Shown in pieces: positions 1 through 8,483 of a stretch of 64,000 nt of DNA (position 1 is the stretch's first letter; every line of letters starts with the position of its first letter). Source of the stretch: Symbiodinium natans (Eukaryota; Sar; Dinophyceae; Suessiales; Symbiodiniaceae). Location of the stretch: positions 32,501 to 96,500 of the forward strand of contig CAJNDS010000430.1 in NCBI GenBank assembly GCA_905221605.1, given 5' to 3'. The translations under genes and the position numbers were made by a program. The notes beneath the pieces were generated by a model. It saw only the letters and a list, made by a program, of their open reading frames with translations. It was not told the origin of the DNA and did no database searches.

Positions 1-48
1 AGAGAGCGAGAACACAGAGTCGAAGGGAAGGGCGCTGCCGTCACCAAA
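1..48 (-). CDS. possible exon fragment at window edge
   Basis: Minus strand reads 16 open codons (FGDGSALPFDSVFSLS). It could continue beyond the window. The plus strand is also open here, so the strand is uncertain. Lies downstream of the kinase-like exons on the same strand. Confidence 0.25.
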
Positions 49-225
49 AACATGAGTTTTCTCAGCTGCCCTAAGGCAAAGCCCAAGGGGTACAGAATCC
101 TGAGCCGTCCTCAAGCCTCAAACACTAAATGCTACAAGCCCCACAAAGCCTAAGCATTAAGCCCCTAGTTGCACCCCTAAACCCGAGACGCGAACCCGCC
201 CAAACACCAAAAACTTACCCTAAAC

Positions 226-373
226 CCTGTAAGCCCTATAAACCCTATGAACCCTAAACCCTAAACCCTAAAAACCCTAAACCCAGGAAAGCCTATAAAC
301 CCTAAACCCTAAACCCTAAGCCCTAAACCCTAAACCCTAAACCCCAAACCCTAAACCCTAAACCCTAAACCCT
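226..373. repeat. interstitial CCCTAAA array
   Basis: About 18 units of CCCTAAA with some degenerate units at the left. Forms the left flank of the exon island at 374-466. Confidence 0.95.
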
Positions 374-466
374 GCTGGGCTCCTTGTGGCCGAGGCAGCC
401 GGCGCCAAACCCCCCCCAGTCCAGGACCCCGCAGTGCAGGGTGGCAGCCTGGGGCTCCGCAGAGTA
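374..466 (-). CDS. kinase-like gene exon with DWGG motif
   Basis: 31 open codons on the minus strand with the motif LHCGVLDWGGFGAGCLGHK. A hydrophobic strand followed by D-W-G-G is what the metal-binding Asp motif of APH/choline-kinase-like phosphotransferases looks like. It lies 3' of the HxNxxxDN-like exon at 1599-1670, the order expected for that fold. Flanks are CCCTAAA on the left and TTTAGGG on the right. The plus strand is open too, but reads less like a known motif. Confidence 0.55.
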
Positions 467-780
467 GGGTGTAGGGTTTAGGGTTTAGGGTTTAGGGTTT
501 AGGGTTTAGGGTTTAGGGGTTAGGGTTTAGGGTTTAGGGTTTAGGGTTTAGGGTTTAGGGCTTAGGGTTTAGGGTTTAGGGTTTAGGGTTTAGGGTGTAG
601 GGTGTAGGGTTTAGGATTTATAGGCTGAACTGGGCTTAGGGTTTTTAGGGTTTAGGGTTTAGGGTTCATAGGGTTTTTAGTTTACAAGGTTTAGGGTAGG
701 GTGTATGGGTTAGGGTGTTTGGGGGGTTTGGGGTTTGGGCAGTTCAGGGTTTAGGGCTTCGGGTTTTGGGAGCTCAGGGT
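467..780. repeat. interstitial TTTAGGG array, degenerate to the right
   Basis: About 20 clean TTTAGGG units to about 600, then variants (TGTAGGG, TTTTTAGGG, TTTGGGG, TTCAGGG) up to the next island. Confidence 0.95.
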
Positions 781-788
781 TTAAGGCT

Positions 789-939
789 TGGGGGGTTGTT
801 CTGGAGCATCGTGCGGCCTCCCGCCATCTTCGCAGGGCCAAAGACTCCCACGGCGTATGACATTTCCGGCTCACGAAGTTCATTCCCTCATGTGCTCCTT
901 TGCGTCTGCGCCAATTCTGCCCTCACGCAACCATGCAGA
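789..939 (-). CDS. exon with apparent one-base frameshift
   Basis: Minus strand: one frame opens with SAWLREGRIGADAKEH and ends in a stop near 880. A frame shifted by one base continues with SYAVGVFGPAKMAGG to about 789. The two overlap at a GAGGGAA run, so a one-base indel (real or assembly) would join them. The upstream side abuts the TIR element at 944-1034, beyond which the first frame continues at 1037-1161. Confidence 0.5.
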
Positions 940-943
940 CTTA

Positions 944-1034
944 GTTGCTGAGGTCCTAAGCCCCGAAAAGTGAACACTTTCAGTTCTGTAGGTGATCATG
1001 CTATCCCAAAAAGTGTAAAGTGCACTCACTCAGC
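944..1034. mobile_element. TIR element in an exon, family 1
   Basis: Outer inverted repeats at 940-952 and 1029-1041 (about 12 of 13 bases pair, core GCTGAG/CTCAGC) with TA on both sides (942-943, 1035-1036). Removing the element and one TA joins the flanking minus-strand codons in frame (LLSKSAW). A related copy lies near 5850-5945. Confidence 0.65.
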
Positions 1035-1036
1035 TA

Positions 1037-1161
1037 CTAAGCAGATGAAACACATCAAAAGCACAGCCTTTACGCCCGTTGAAAGCTCCTCCAAGTTCGA
1101 GGGCGATGGGGTTTGCCATCGTGAGGCGCACCCCTCCCTCCGAACTTTGCTGCAACACATG
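1037..1161 (-). CDS. exon, protein-like
   Basis: Open minus-strand frame with VRLTMANPIALELGG then FNGRKGCAFDVFHLL. Convincing codon and residue mix, but I recognise no family. It lies between the two kinase motif exons at 1599-1670 and 374-466, where the kinase family would not need it. It may be an insertion, or a piece of another gene. Confidence 0.55.
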
Positions 1162-1325
1162 ACCCTAAACCCTAAACCCTAAACCCTAAACCCTAAACCC
1201 TAAACCCTAAACCCTAAACCCTAAACCCTAAACCCTGAACCCTGAACCCTGAACCCTAAACCCTAACCCTGAACCCTGAACCCTGAACCCCGAACCCTCA
1301 ACCTTCAACCCTAACCCTCCGAACT
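1162..1325. repeat. CCCTAAA array grading into CCCTGAA
   Basis: Clean units to about 1235, then CCCTGAACC variants and single-base drift. Confidence 0.95.
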
Positions 1326-1329
1326 TTTG

Positions 1330-1598
1330 GGCCACCAACCCGGTGCTCTGAAGCCGAAACCCTGAACCACCACGAACTCCCAAGCAGAGCGCGCGCCAAG
1401 CGCCTAGGGGCTCTACCTTGGACCCTGAAGGTTGTTCCCGAGGGTTTTGGGGTGTTTTTTAAGATCCCTAAGGGAATATAAGGGCCAGACTAGGAGTATA
1501 GGGGAACCTTTAGGGGTACAACCTCAGGGGTACGAGTAAACCCTAAACCCTAAACCCTAAACCCTAAACCGTTAAACCCTGAACCCTTGAAAGCACGC
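1330..1598. other. mixed island, no confident gene
   Basis: 1330-1440 is non-repetitive and open in several frames. 1440-1535 is AT-richer and mixed with degenerate repeat. 1537-1590 is CCCTAAA. Confidence 0.4.
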
Positions 1599-1670
1599 CT
1601 CATCCCGCCAGAAGTAGGCGTTATCCACGTTGAGGTTTGCGTGGGACAGGGCCACGTAGGCCGGGTCCTC
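1599..1670 (-). CDS. kinase-like gene exon with HxNxxxDN motif
   Basis: 24 codons on the minus strand: EDPAYVALSHANLNVD then NAYFWRDE. This resembles the catalytic loop (Brenner motif, H-G-D-x-x-x-x-N) of APH-like kinases, written here as H-A-N-L-N-V-D-N. The residue normally Asp is Asn. It is followed on the same strand by the DWGG exon. Family assignment is inference from motif order. Confidence 0.6.
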
Positions 1671-1671
1671 A

Positions 1672-1760
1672 ACCCTAAACCCTGAACCCCTAAACCCTAA
1701 AACCCTAAAACCCTAAACCCTAAACCCTAGCACCCTAAACCCTAAACTCTAAACCCTCAA
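1672..1760. repeat. CCCTAAA array
   Basis: About 10 units with one-base insertions (CCCTAAAA). Confidence 0.95.
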
Positions 1761-1764
1761 GTTT

Positions 1765-1880
1765 AGGGCTCCTATTTTCTTAAGACTTCCCCCGCCCCCA
1801 AGAAAATGTGTCCTTATAGGGAAAATCTAGGGCTTACTTATTGTCTTTCATTTGGGGGCCTTCTTTAAGCAAATAGCAGG
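1765..1880. mobile_element. TIR-like element, family H
   Basis: Terminal regions with CTTAAG plus C-rich/G-rich complementary runs around an AT-rich centre (GTCCTTATAGGGA). Resembles copies at 3047-3205, 16683-16790 and 18680-18779. Abuts the exon at 1911-2033. Confidence 0.4.
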
Positions 1881-1910
1881 AGATATAACAATACAAGCTT
1901 ACGTTTTGGG

Positions 1911-2033
1911 GGCGCCTCGCCCAGCCAAGGCCGAGCACTCAAGTCCTGGTGCTTCCAGAACTCGAGCTCGTTGAAGTAGCCCGTGAAAGTCATCATCGTC
2001 TTCGTGAACTTTTGCACGAACCTTTGCAGAGAA
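1911..2033 (-). CDS. kinase-like gene exon
   Basis: Minus strand: RFVQKFTKTMMTFTGYFNEL then EFWKHQDLSARPWLGEAPP. Amphipathic, protein-like, about 41 codons. In APH-like kinases a helical stretch such as this precedes the catalytic loop, which matches its place before 1599-1670. Upstream is an A-run and the island containing 2131-2197. Confidence 0.6.
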
Positions 2034-2130
2034 GCGGCCCGGCAAAAAAAAAAAAACAACGGCCCCGAATGTCAAAAAGGAAGCTTTGGCCCTGAATGCC
2101 CTCAGGCCATTCATGTTTTGAGGTTCTTAC

Positions 2131-2197
2131 GATGAGGGTTGGAGTATTTAGGGTCCCCTGTGCGGGTGACCCGATTAACAAAGGCCACATGAGCATT
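2131..2197 (-). CDS. exon with canonical 5' splice site
   Basis: Minus strand: NAHVAFVNRVTRTGDPKYSN then PH, followed directly by GTAAGA at 2130-2125, a textbook donor. No family recognised with confidence. Confidence 0.55.
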
Positions 2198-2367
2198 TGT
2201 AAGGGGAATTCGGCCCTAAACCCTAAACCCGAAACCCCAAACCCTAAACCCTAATTAAACCCAAACCGAAAAAAGGCTTCCTTCATTTCATCCTAAGTTA
2301 CTCTTGGGTCGAGCTTTTCAAACGGAACAAGGGGCTTGGCGTTTAGGACTCAGGGTTGCCGACCTTC

Positions 2368-2486
2368 GTTTAGGGTTTAGGGTTTGGGGTTTAGGGTTTT
2401 GGGTGCTTAGAGTTTAAGGTTTAGGGTTTAGGGTTTAGGGTTTAGGGTTTAGGGTTTAGGGTTTAGGGTTTAGGGTTTAGGGTTCG
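2368..2486. repeat. TTTAGGG array
   Basis: About 16 units, with TTTGGGG and TTTTGGG variants at the left. Confidence 0.95.
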
Positions 2487-2488
2487 GG

Positions 2489-2567
2489 CCTGCCATGCAC
2501 CGCGACCTCCCAAAAAACGCTCTAACCCCACGACTTCAGCAGCCGCAAGGCCTACTTGGGAGTTTCC
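2489..2567 (-). CDS. weak exon-like island
   Basis: 26 open minus-strand codons (GNSQVGLAAAEVVGLERFLG). Plus strand is partly open. Lies between a TTTAGGG array and a family C element. Confidence 0.25.
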
Positions 2568-2587
2568 GAAAATTAGGGGCACCCTTT

Positions 2588-2703
2588 TCTACCCAAAAAG
2601 CCCAGCATTGCTTAATTAAGGAATATTCCCTAAATCATACAGGGATCCTGAACATGATTTAAGGTATATGCCTGAATTAAGCAAGATTGGGCTCTTTGGG
2701 TAG
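2588..2703. mobile_element. TIR element, family C
   Basis: CCCAAAAAGCCCAGCATTGC at the left pairs with GCAAGATTGGGCTCTTTGGG at the right, TA on both flanks. The core has TTAATTAAGGAATATTCC and an imperfect mirror. About 116 bp; other copies at 27090-27205 and 60663-60778, a partial one at 35025-35100. Confidence 0.75.
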
Positions 2704-2925
2704 TTCATGGTTGGGATAATATTAGAAAGCTGAATGTGTATTCCTTATTGGGTTTAAGTACAATTAAAAATCAAAATGTTACCCAACGATGACCAAGTTT
2801 TTGGGCGTCCCTTTTAAGGGGATTCTCTTGTATGTGGGGAAGACAAAGGGTACCCCGATTTTGGGAAATGCCCACGTGTTCTTCGTCATCCTGCAAGAAT
2901 GGACTGTGAGGCTGCCTGCTCTTTT
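2704..2925. other. AT-richer island, no confident gene
   Basis: 2704-2860 is AT-rich and non-coding in appearance. 2862-2925 is open on both strands (plus HVFFVILQEWTVRLPAL), too short to call. Confidence 0.3.
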
Positions 2926-3002
2926 AGGGTTCAGGGTTTAGGGTTTTATGGTTTATGGTTTAGGGTTTAGGGTTTTGGGTTTAGGGTTTAGGGTTTAGGG
3001 TG
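2926..3002. repeat. TTTAGGG array
   Basis: About 10 units with TTTATGG variants. Followed by a short open plus-strand stretch (EAGKIKAHREFDTP, 3002-3046). Confidence 0.9.
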
Positions 3003-3046
3003 AGGCCGGCAAGATCAAGGCGCATCGCGAATTTGATACTCCTACC

Positions 3047-3205
3047 CTACTAACTTTAATTGCTTAAGAGCCCCCCCCCAAAAAAAACAAGTCGACATGT
3101 TCTTCCTTATAAGGGTCGTATAGGGACTATCATCTTTTGTTTTCTTGGGGTTCTTAAGCAAGTAGGGGTGTTATTTTCTTTTGTTTTCTTGGGGGGTTTC
3201 TTAAG
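3047..3205. mobile_element. family H element, possibly duplicated end
   Basis: AATTGCTTAAGAGCCCCC at the left, GGGGTTCTTAAGCAAGTAG at about 3157 and a second GGTTTCTTAAGCAACTAAG near 3190. The complementary CTTAAG-containing ends define a TIR element; the right end is present twice. Confidence 0.55.
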
Positions 3206-3229
3206 CAACTAAGGGGGTAAACCGTAAAT

Positions 3230-3316
3230 CCTAAACCCTAAACCCTAAACCCTAAACCCTAAACCCTAAACCCTAAACCCTAAACCCTAAACCCTAAACC
3301 CTAAACCCTAAACCCT
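3230..3316. repeat. CCCTAAA array
   Basis: About 12 clean units. Confidence 0.95.
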
Positions 3317-3335
3317 CCCTGCCTTTCTTTGACAG

Positions 3336-3427
3336 ATGGCTGCGCCGCGCAACGTTCGAGATGAGACTGCCGGGTGCTGCACGGCATTTGCCGGGCCAGG
3401 GCTCGCTTCCTGCCTCTTCCACCCTCA
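3336..3427 (+). CDS. possible first coding exon
   Basis: A pyrimidine-rich run ending in CTTTGACAG (AG at 3334-3335) is followed by ATG and about 30 open codons (MAAPRNVRDETAGCC). The acceptor-like context favours plus, but the minus strand is open too. Confidence 0.35.
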
Positions 3428-3510
3428 AGCCTACCCTGAACCCTAAACCCTAAACCCTAAACCCTGAACCCTGAACCCTAAACCCAAAACCCTAAACCCT
3501 AAACCCAAAA
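3428..3510. repeat. CCCTAAA/CCCTGAA array
   Basis: About 10 units with CCCAAAA variants. Confidence 0.9.
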
Positions 3511-3875
3511 CCCGAATCTGACCCTTTCCCTTTCCGCCATGCTGGACAAAGACAAGCCAGCAAACATGTGACCACCAACTGTTCCAGAACGTGCACAAGC
3601 CATAAACCAAACCCCAAGGCCCCCAAAACCTAACTGAACCCTAGAAACCCAGCGTAACCATGTGGGCCCCACCGAAAGCGCACGTGCTCTCAAGCCCGGG
3701 CACTCACAAAAACACGCACCCACCCACTTACTTAAACCAACCCGGTCTACATAGTGAATAAGAAACGGCCTTTGGGGAGCGAAGGAATAGGGCCTTGATC
3801 GCTTCTTGTTCCTTAGCGGCCCTTTTCGCACAAGACAGTCAACCCTCACTGAGAGCAAAACCTAAGCGCTGAAAC
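3511..3875. other. unassigned island
   Basis: A 119-codon minus ORF (3499-3858) spans it, but composition shifts along it. The right part (3755-3835) looks like an imperfect inverted repeat with GGCC ends, so part is probably a TIR element. No gene called. Confidence 0.3.
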
Positions 3876-3883
3876 CTGAGGTT

Positions 3884-3990
3884 TAGGGTTTAGGGTTTAG
3901 GGTTTGGGGTTTAGGGTTTAGGGTTTAGGGTTTAGGGTTTAGGGTTTAGGGTTTGGGGTTTGGGGTTTGGGGTTTGGGGTTTGGGGTTTA
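3884..3990. repeat. TTTAGGG array with TTTGGGG block
   Basis: About 10 TTTAGGG units followed by six TTTGGGG units, a homogenised variant. Confidence 0.95.
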
Positions 3991-4081
3991 GGACCCCTAA
4001 GCACTAAACCCTCAAACCCCCAACTATAGGAAGGTGTTCAGGCTCTTTGTTCGTAGGGCCAAGCAACCCCGGCGTCAAGTC

Positions 4082-4245
4082 CAGGGTTTAGGGTTTAGGG
4101 TTAGGGTTTCGGGTTTAGGGTGTTTAGGGTGTTTAGGGTGATTAGGGTGTTTAGGGTTTATAGGGTTTATAGGGTTTATAGGGTTTATAGGGTTTATAGA
4201 GTTTATAGGGTTTAGGGTTTACAGGGTTTAGGGTTTGGGGTTAGG
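4082..4245. repeat. TTTAGGG array with TTTATAGGG block
   Basis: Contains GGGTGTTTA units and then seven units of the 9-bp variant TTTATAGGG (4150-4210). Confidence 0.9.
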
Positions 4246-4350
4246 GTAACCCAGGCCCAACCCCTGAACCCTCAACCTTGGCCCCTACATTCCGTACACC
4301 CCCTACACGCTCAAGTCCTGCACCCTACAACCTGACCTCCCTGACTAGAC

Positions 4351-4420
4351 TGGTTTAGGGTTTAGGGTTTAGGGTTTAGAGTTTAGGGTTTAGGGTTTAG
4401 GGTTTAGGGCTTAGGACCCT
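4351..4420. repeat. TTTAGGG array
   Basis: About 10 units. Confidence 0.95.
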
Positions 4421-4475
4421 CTAAAAATCCTTAAACCCGACATGCTAGACCCTTGCGCCCCATAAAAAAAATACC

Positions 4476-4640
4476 ATGCCAACGGCCTACCGGAACGACG
4501 CAAGCATCAACCTCGAGCTCGCAAGAGGCACGCAACTTGCGAACGTTGGCCCTCGCATGTCCGACCTCACTTGTGCCTTTGCACCCCTCACTTGCGCGCA
4601 TGATGCCCCTCACGCGCGCCCATCATGCACCGGGGGGGCC
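4476..4640 (+). CDS. possible exon
   Basis: Plus strand from ATG: MPTAYRNDASINLELARG and onward about 50 codons before a G-run. Two other frames are open, so confidence is low. No family recognised. Confidence 0.3.
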
Positions 4641-5562
4641 GTGGGGAGGGGGGGGGGGGGGGGGCTTTAGGGTTTTAAAAGGGCGCCGCGTCGGCCTGCG
4701 TTTTGCGGGCTTCTCAAGACAGAGGATTTTCTTCGAATAATATGAAAACCTTCTAAGGACGCAGAGCTGAGGGTTGAGGATTTTTGAGGGTTTGGCAAAG
4801 CCCTTAAACCCTAAATCCCTACACTCTCAGCCCTCAACCCTTCAGGGATTTGGACTCACTGGATTCAATGATTCAAGGGTTCGAGGTTCAGGTGCCCAAA
4901 TCCAGGGTTCAACGCGTTGATCCCCCAGGAATGTCCCTAGGACCCTAGGTGTTGGTGGATGCCCTTCCCCCGAAAGGCCCTCCACCCCGAAAGAAACTGA
5001 GCCCTGAAGGCCCTAATACCCCCTAAACCTCAAACCCTACCCCCTCCCCCCCAAAAAAATCAATTCTAGAAATAATAACCAAAAATAATAATCATAATCA
5101 TAATAATAACAATAAAATAACAATAATTATAATAATCACAATAGAAATGAGAATGGTAACACCAGCTGCTTCCAGACCCCCCCCCCCCCACACCCCCCGA
5201 GCTTCCCACGCCGGGTCCGACGCATAGCCTCGGGGGGCCGACGGTCTTGTGGCGCTTCTTTGGAGGTCCCTTGATGCTTTCTTGAGGGGTTTTTAGGTTC
5301 TTTTTGTTTAGGTTTTAGGCTTTCTTTTGTTTTATGAATTTCTAAGGTTTTTAGGTCTTGATGCTTCCTTGAAGGGCATTTTAGGTCTTTCTAGGGCCTT
5401 TTACAGTTTTTCAGGAGTCTTACAGAGATTTTGAGCGATTTCAGGGATTTTCGGTTGTGTTTTTTTTAGAGTTGCTTCTTGTGCTTTTTAGGGATTTTAG
5501 GGTCTTTTGTTAGTGCTTTGTAGGGTTTGGGGGGGCCTTGGGCTTCGGGTGTCCCTAGAACA
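4641..5562. other. degenerate repeat and low-complexity stretch
   Basis: G-run at 4650-4665; degenerate telomeric repeat 4740-5040; AAT/AATAATA-rich simple sequence 5060-5155; C-run 5177-5190; short open island 5195-5265 (minus PKKRHKTVGPPRL); then T-rich sequence of decayed TTTTAGG units to 5562. Confidence 0.5.
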
Positions 5563-5636
5563 CCCTAAACCCTAAACCCTAAACCCTAAACCCTAAACCC
5601 TAAACCCTAAACCCTAAACCCCAAACCCCAAACCCT
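5563..5636. repeat. CCCTAAA array
   Basis: About 10 units, last ones CCCCAAA. Confidence 0.95.
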
Positions 5637-5639
5637 CTG

Positions 5640-5696
5640 AACATGTTCCTAAACGTCAACCTCTTCGCCCCCAATAAGGGACGCGCGCAACTGTAA
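5640..5696 (+). CDS. short exon-like ORF with stop
   Basis: NMFLNVNLFAPNKGRAQL followed by TAA on the plus strand. The minus strand is also open. Confidence 0.3.
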   Translation, partial: NMFLNVNLFAPNKGRAQL

Positions 5697-5849
5697 CCGA
5701 TGGTCGCTTCTCTAAGTCATGGTCCCTTTAGGGATCCTTCTTACAAGGCGGCCCAATATTACTGAGGGCACCAAAAGAGGGGCCCTAAACCCTAAACCCT
5801 AAACCCTAAACCCTAAACCCTAAACCCTAAACCCTAAGCGTTTAGATCC

Positions 5850-5945
5850 TAAACGCCCCCCAAAAAAGTGTACACTTGTAGCTTTGTAGAGATTATAGTA
5901 GCCCAAAAGGTGTAAAGTGCACTCAGTCAGCCACGAAGAAGAGAA
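5850..5945. mobile_element. TIR element, family 1 copy
   Basis: Shares the block CCCAAAA.GTGTAAAGTGCACTCA.TCAGC with the element at 944-1034. Ends partly decayed. Confidence 0.45.
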
Positions 5946-6136
5946 CTTGCGACTAAGAAGGGAACTTGCGACGTGCAGTCTTGGGCTTTGGTTAGAGTAC
6001 AAGCTGGCGGGTTTGGGGCTTTGGAGTTTTTTAGGGTTGAGGGTTTAGGGTTCCGGGTTTAGGGGTTTCGGGCTTTGGGGTGTAGCGGCGCTGGAGGTTG
6101 GGGTTTCAAGGTTTAGCAGGCTTTCGGGCCTATTGG

Positions 6137-6400
6137 TCAAGATCTGGGAAAATGTGAGCCCTCTGTTCTTGGGAAAAGCTGTAAAACAAAGAGTTCTTGT
6201 TGAGGATTCTCTGAAAGACCAACCCAGCAAGAGTATCTTTCCATTAGACAGTACGGCGCCATGTGACAATAGGCTTCGACAGATAGCCACCTGAGATTAG
6301 GAACTGTTGCAGAAGGGTCCAATTCAGACACCTGCCCCCCCCCCGCCCCCCAAACTCGAGGACATAGCAATACCCCAGAGGTGCCAACATCGGAAACCCA
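6137..6400 (-). CDS. exon-like region, frame unresolved
   Basis: Two minus frames stay open. One has PNLRWLSVEAYCHMAPYC and runs to about 6137; the other has SNGKILLLGWSFRESS. One is probably real. Flanked left by degenerate repeat and right by TTTAGGG. Confidence 0.4.
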   Translation of the reverse strand, partial: WVSDVGTSGVLLCPRVWGAGGGQVSELDPSATVPNLRWLSVEAYCHMAPYCLMERYSCWVGLSENPQQELFVLQLFPRTEGSHFPRS

Positions 6401-6424
6401 ACTTCGAACATAACATGACGGTTT

Positions 6425-6530
6425 TAGTTAGGGGTTAGGGTTTAGGGTTTAGGGTTTAGGGTTTAGGGTTTGGGGTTTGGGGTTTAGGGTTTAGGGTTTA
6501 GGGTTTAGGGTTTAGGGTTTAGGGTTTAGG
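6425..6530. repeat. TTTAGGG array
   Basis: About 14 units with two TTTGGGG. Confidence 0.95.
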
Positions 6531-6549
6531 TAGGGGAGGACCCAAGGTC

Positions 6550-6647
6550 TAATGAAGAGAAGGCGCTTGGGAAAACCACCTTGGCGGTGTCGGAGAAAAA
6601 CTGAATGGCCGTGTTGAGCTTTGCCAAGTTAGCCTTCCCAGCAGGTG
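6550..6647 (-). CDS. exon, probable part of kinase-like gene
   Basis: Minus strand after an acceptor-like CCTACAG: APAGKANLAKLNTAIQFF then SDTAKVVFPSAFSSL. Strong protein character. A helical region ending in a F-P turn occurs in APH-like kinases before the catalytic loop, which fits its place 5' of 1911-2033. Here the flanking arrays are reversed (TTTAGGG left, CCCTAAA right). Confidence 0.6.
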
Positions 6648-6704
6648 CTGTAGGCCCCTAAACCCTAAACCCGAAACCCTAAACCCTAAACCCCGAAACC
6701 TCAC

Positions 6705-6788
6705 CGTTTCGGCGCTTTGATCCTTTGATTCTTCGCTGTCGCTTTGCTTCCGATTGGGGCACGCGCCATCTGCCCCTTCCAAGCAGAC
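6705..6788 (-). CDS. exon with both splice sites visible
   Basis: Minus strand: TTTTGCAG acceptor at 6796-6789, donor GTGAGG at 6704-6699, 84 nt between. Two frames are open: SAWKGQMARAPIGSKA and CLEGADGACPNRKQSD. Which is used cannot be settled. Confidence 0.5.
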
Positions 6789-6799
6789 TGCAAAATGAC

Positions 6800-6870
6800 G
6801 GTTTAGGGTTTGGGGTTTGGGGTTTAGGGTTTAGGGTTTGGGGTTTAGAGTTTAGGGTTTAGGGTTTAAG
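6800..6870. repeat. TTTAGGG array
   Basis: About 9 units including TTTGGGG. Confidence 0.95.
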
Positions 6871-6874
6871 GTTC

Positions 6875-6945
6875 CGTGGACTGCCTGAAGAGGGGGGGGA
6901 CATGCCGATGTAGATGCCGCCCCCTCCAAGAAGGTTCCAGAAGAC
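6875..6945 (-). CDS. exon, protein-like
   Basis: Minus strand VFWNLLGGGGIYIGMSPP with Gly-rich hydrophobic character. Between TTTAGGG and CCCTAAA arrays. No family recognised. Confidence 0.5.
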
Positions 6946-6992
6946 ACCCTAAACCCTAAACCCTAAACCCTAAACCCTAAACCTAAACCCTA
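6946..6992. repeat. CCCTAAA array
   Basis: Six units, one shortened. Confidence 0.95.
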
Positions 6993-7004
6993 AACCCTTG
7001 AAGC

Positions 7005-7075
7005 CACGGGCCCTCTTCCTGAAACCGGGAACTGAGTCGTGCTTCAAGCCCTCCGAAAAAATGGCTATGAAGGTT
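7005..7075 (-). CDS. exon, protein-like
   Basis: Minus strand GTFIAIFSEGLKHDSVPGF then RKRARG. No family recognised. Confidence 0.5.
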
Positions 7076-7224
7076 CCCTTCTAAGGAAAGAGGTGAAAGT
7101 AAAACATATCCCCCACCAGGGAACCCTGAACACGGATCCTTTTACCCAACTCCAAACCGAAGCCCTAAGCCCTCAACTTAAACGCTAAACCCTCAAAAGC
7201 CCTAAGCCCTAACACACACTAAAC

Positions 7225-7338
7225 TTGGGATGTTCCCCCTCATACTAACAATTTTTAATAGGGAGTATAAAAAGGGTGCCCTATAAACCCTAAACCCTAA
7301 ACCCTAAACCCTAAACCGTATAAGGGGGAACATCCCAA
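7225..7338. mobile_element. TIR element family D carrying a CCCTAAA array
   Basis: TTGGGATGTTCCCCC at the left, GGGGGAACATCCCAA at the right. Between the arms lies a short CCCTAAA array (7282-7317). Copies at 28679-28757 and 54076-54182 have no array, so the repeat arose inside this copy. Confidence 0.8.
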
Positions 7339-7427
7339 CCCCAAAACATCAACCTAAAGGCCCCCTCGAAGCCCCAAGAAGCCCTAATGCCCTCCCGACA
7401 CCTTCTTTCGAAACCCCCTCCAACACC

Positions 7428-7466
7428 CTAAACCCTAAACCCTAAACCCTAAACCCTAAACCCCAA
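7428..7466. repeat. CCCTAAA array
   Basis: Five units. Region 7339-7427 and 7467-7555 is degenerate C-rich sequence with no gene seen. Confidence 0.9.
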
Positions 7467-7555
7467 ATATTAGACCCTGCACCCTAATAGCCCGCAACCC
7501 CCAGACCCTGAGCCCCGATTCCCGCAGAAAAAACAACCCGAATTGCCAAACCCAG

Positions 7556-7645
7556 TTTAGGGTTTAGGGTTTAGGGTTTAGGGTTTAGGGTTTAGGGTTT
7601 AGGGTTTAGGGTTTAGGGTTTAGGGTTTAGGGTTTAGGGTTTGGG
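7556..7645. repeat. TTTAGGG array ending at a repeat inversion
   Basis: About 12 units, then GGGGACCG and two CCCTAAA units in the opposite orientation. Confidence 0.95.
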
Positions 7646-7679
7646 GACCGTAAACCCTAAACCCTGGGGCCAACCGACC

Positions 7680-7764
7680 CTGGGAACGCGCCTGCGGTGG
7701 CCCCCCAGAGGCCGCGTGCGGAGTCACACCCCAAGCCTACCGAATCAAAAGCCGTGCACGGGAG
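7680..7764 (-). CDS. exon, protein-like
   Basis: Minus strand LPCTAFDSVGLGCDSARG then LWGATAGAFP. CCCTAAA left, TTTAGGG right. No family recognised. Confidence 0.5.
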
Positions 7765-7781
7765 GGTTTAGAACCCCAACC

Positions 7782-7990
7782 GTTTAGGGTTTAGGGTTTA
7801 GGGTTTAGGGTTTAGGGTTTAGGGTTTAGGGTTTCGGGTTTCGGGTTTCGGGTTTCGGGTTTAGGGTTTAGGGTAGGGTTTAGGGTTTAGGGTTTAGGGT
7901 TTAGGGTTTAGGGTTTAGGGTTTAGGGTTTAGGGACGCCCTAAACGCCCTAAACCCCTAAACCCGATACCCACGAATCCCTAAGCCCCCT
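7782..7990. repeat. TTTAGGG array with TTTCGGG block and inversion
   Basis: About 20 units with four consecutive TTTCGGG (7831-7858). At 7936 the array flips to degenerate CCCTAAA. Confidence 0.95.
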
Positions 7991-8483
7991 AAATCGCAAA
8001 CGTGGGTTTTGACGGTCTCGGGGGTGAGGGTGCTAGGGTTTGGGCGTTTAGGAGCTTTCGGGTTTGCGGTTAAGGGTTTGGAGTTTGGGGTGTAGGGTTC
8101 GGGGTTTAGGGTTTAGGGGTTTCGGGGCTTTAGTAGGGTTTGCGAACCCTGCTTGAACCCTACCCTAACCCCTAAACCCTAAACCCTAAAGTGCAAGCGC
8201 ATGCTGGACTCAAGCAAAAACCCTAAACCCCCAAACTTCCTAAAGCCCAAACCCTAGACCCCGGCTCCAAAAACCCTGAAACACTAAGACACATGCAAGC
8301 TTATAACGCTAAACACTAACCCCCAAACCCGAAACCCTAAACCCTGGCTCCAAAAAACCCAAGAACACTAAGACACACACAAACTTTATAACCCAAACCC
8401 CAAACCCGAAACCCGTAGCCCTAAACCCTAAACCCTAGCCCTAAATCCTAAACCCTAGCCCTAAACCCTAAACCCTAAACCCC
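7991..8483. repeat. degenerate telomeric repeat, both orientations
   Basis: Decayed G-rich repeat to 8140, then C-rich CCCTAAA/CCCCAAA with an imperfect internal duplication (CTGAAACACTAAGACACA at 8275 and similar at 8355). No gene seen. Confidence 0.7.

Noticed and set aside
1-700. True chromosome end
   Set aside because: Both repeat orientations occur at once, arrays are short and interrupted, and the same pattern continues to the other end of the window; this is interstitial repeat.
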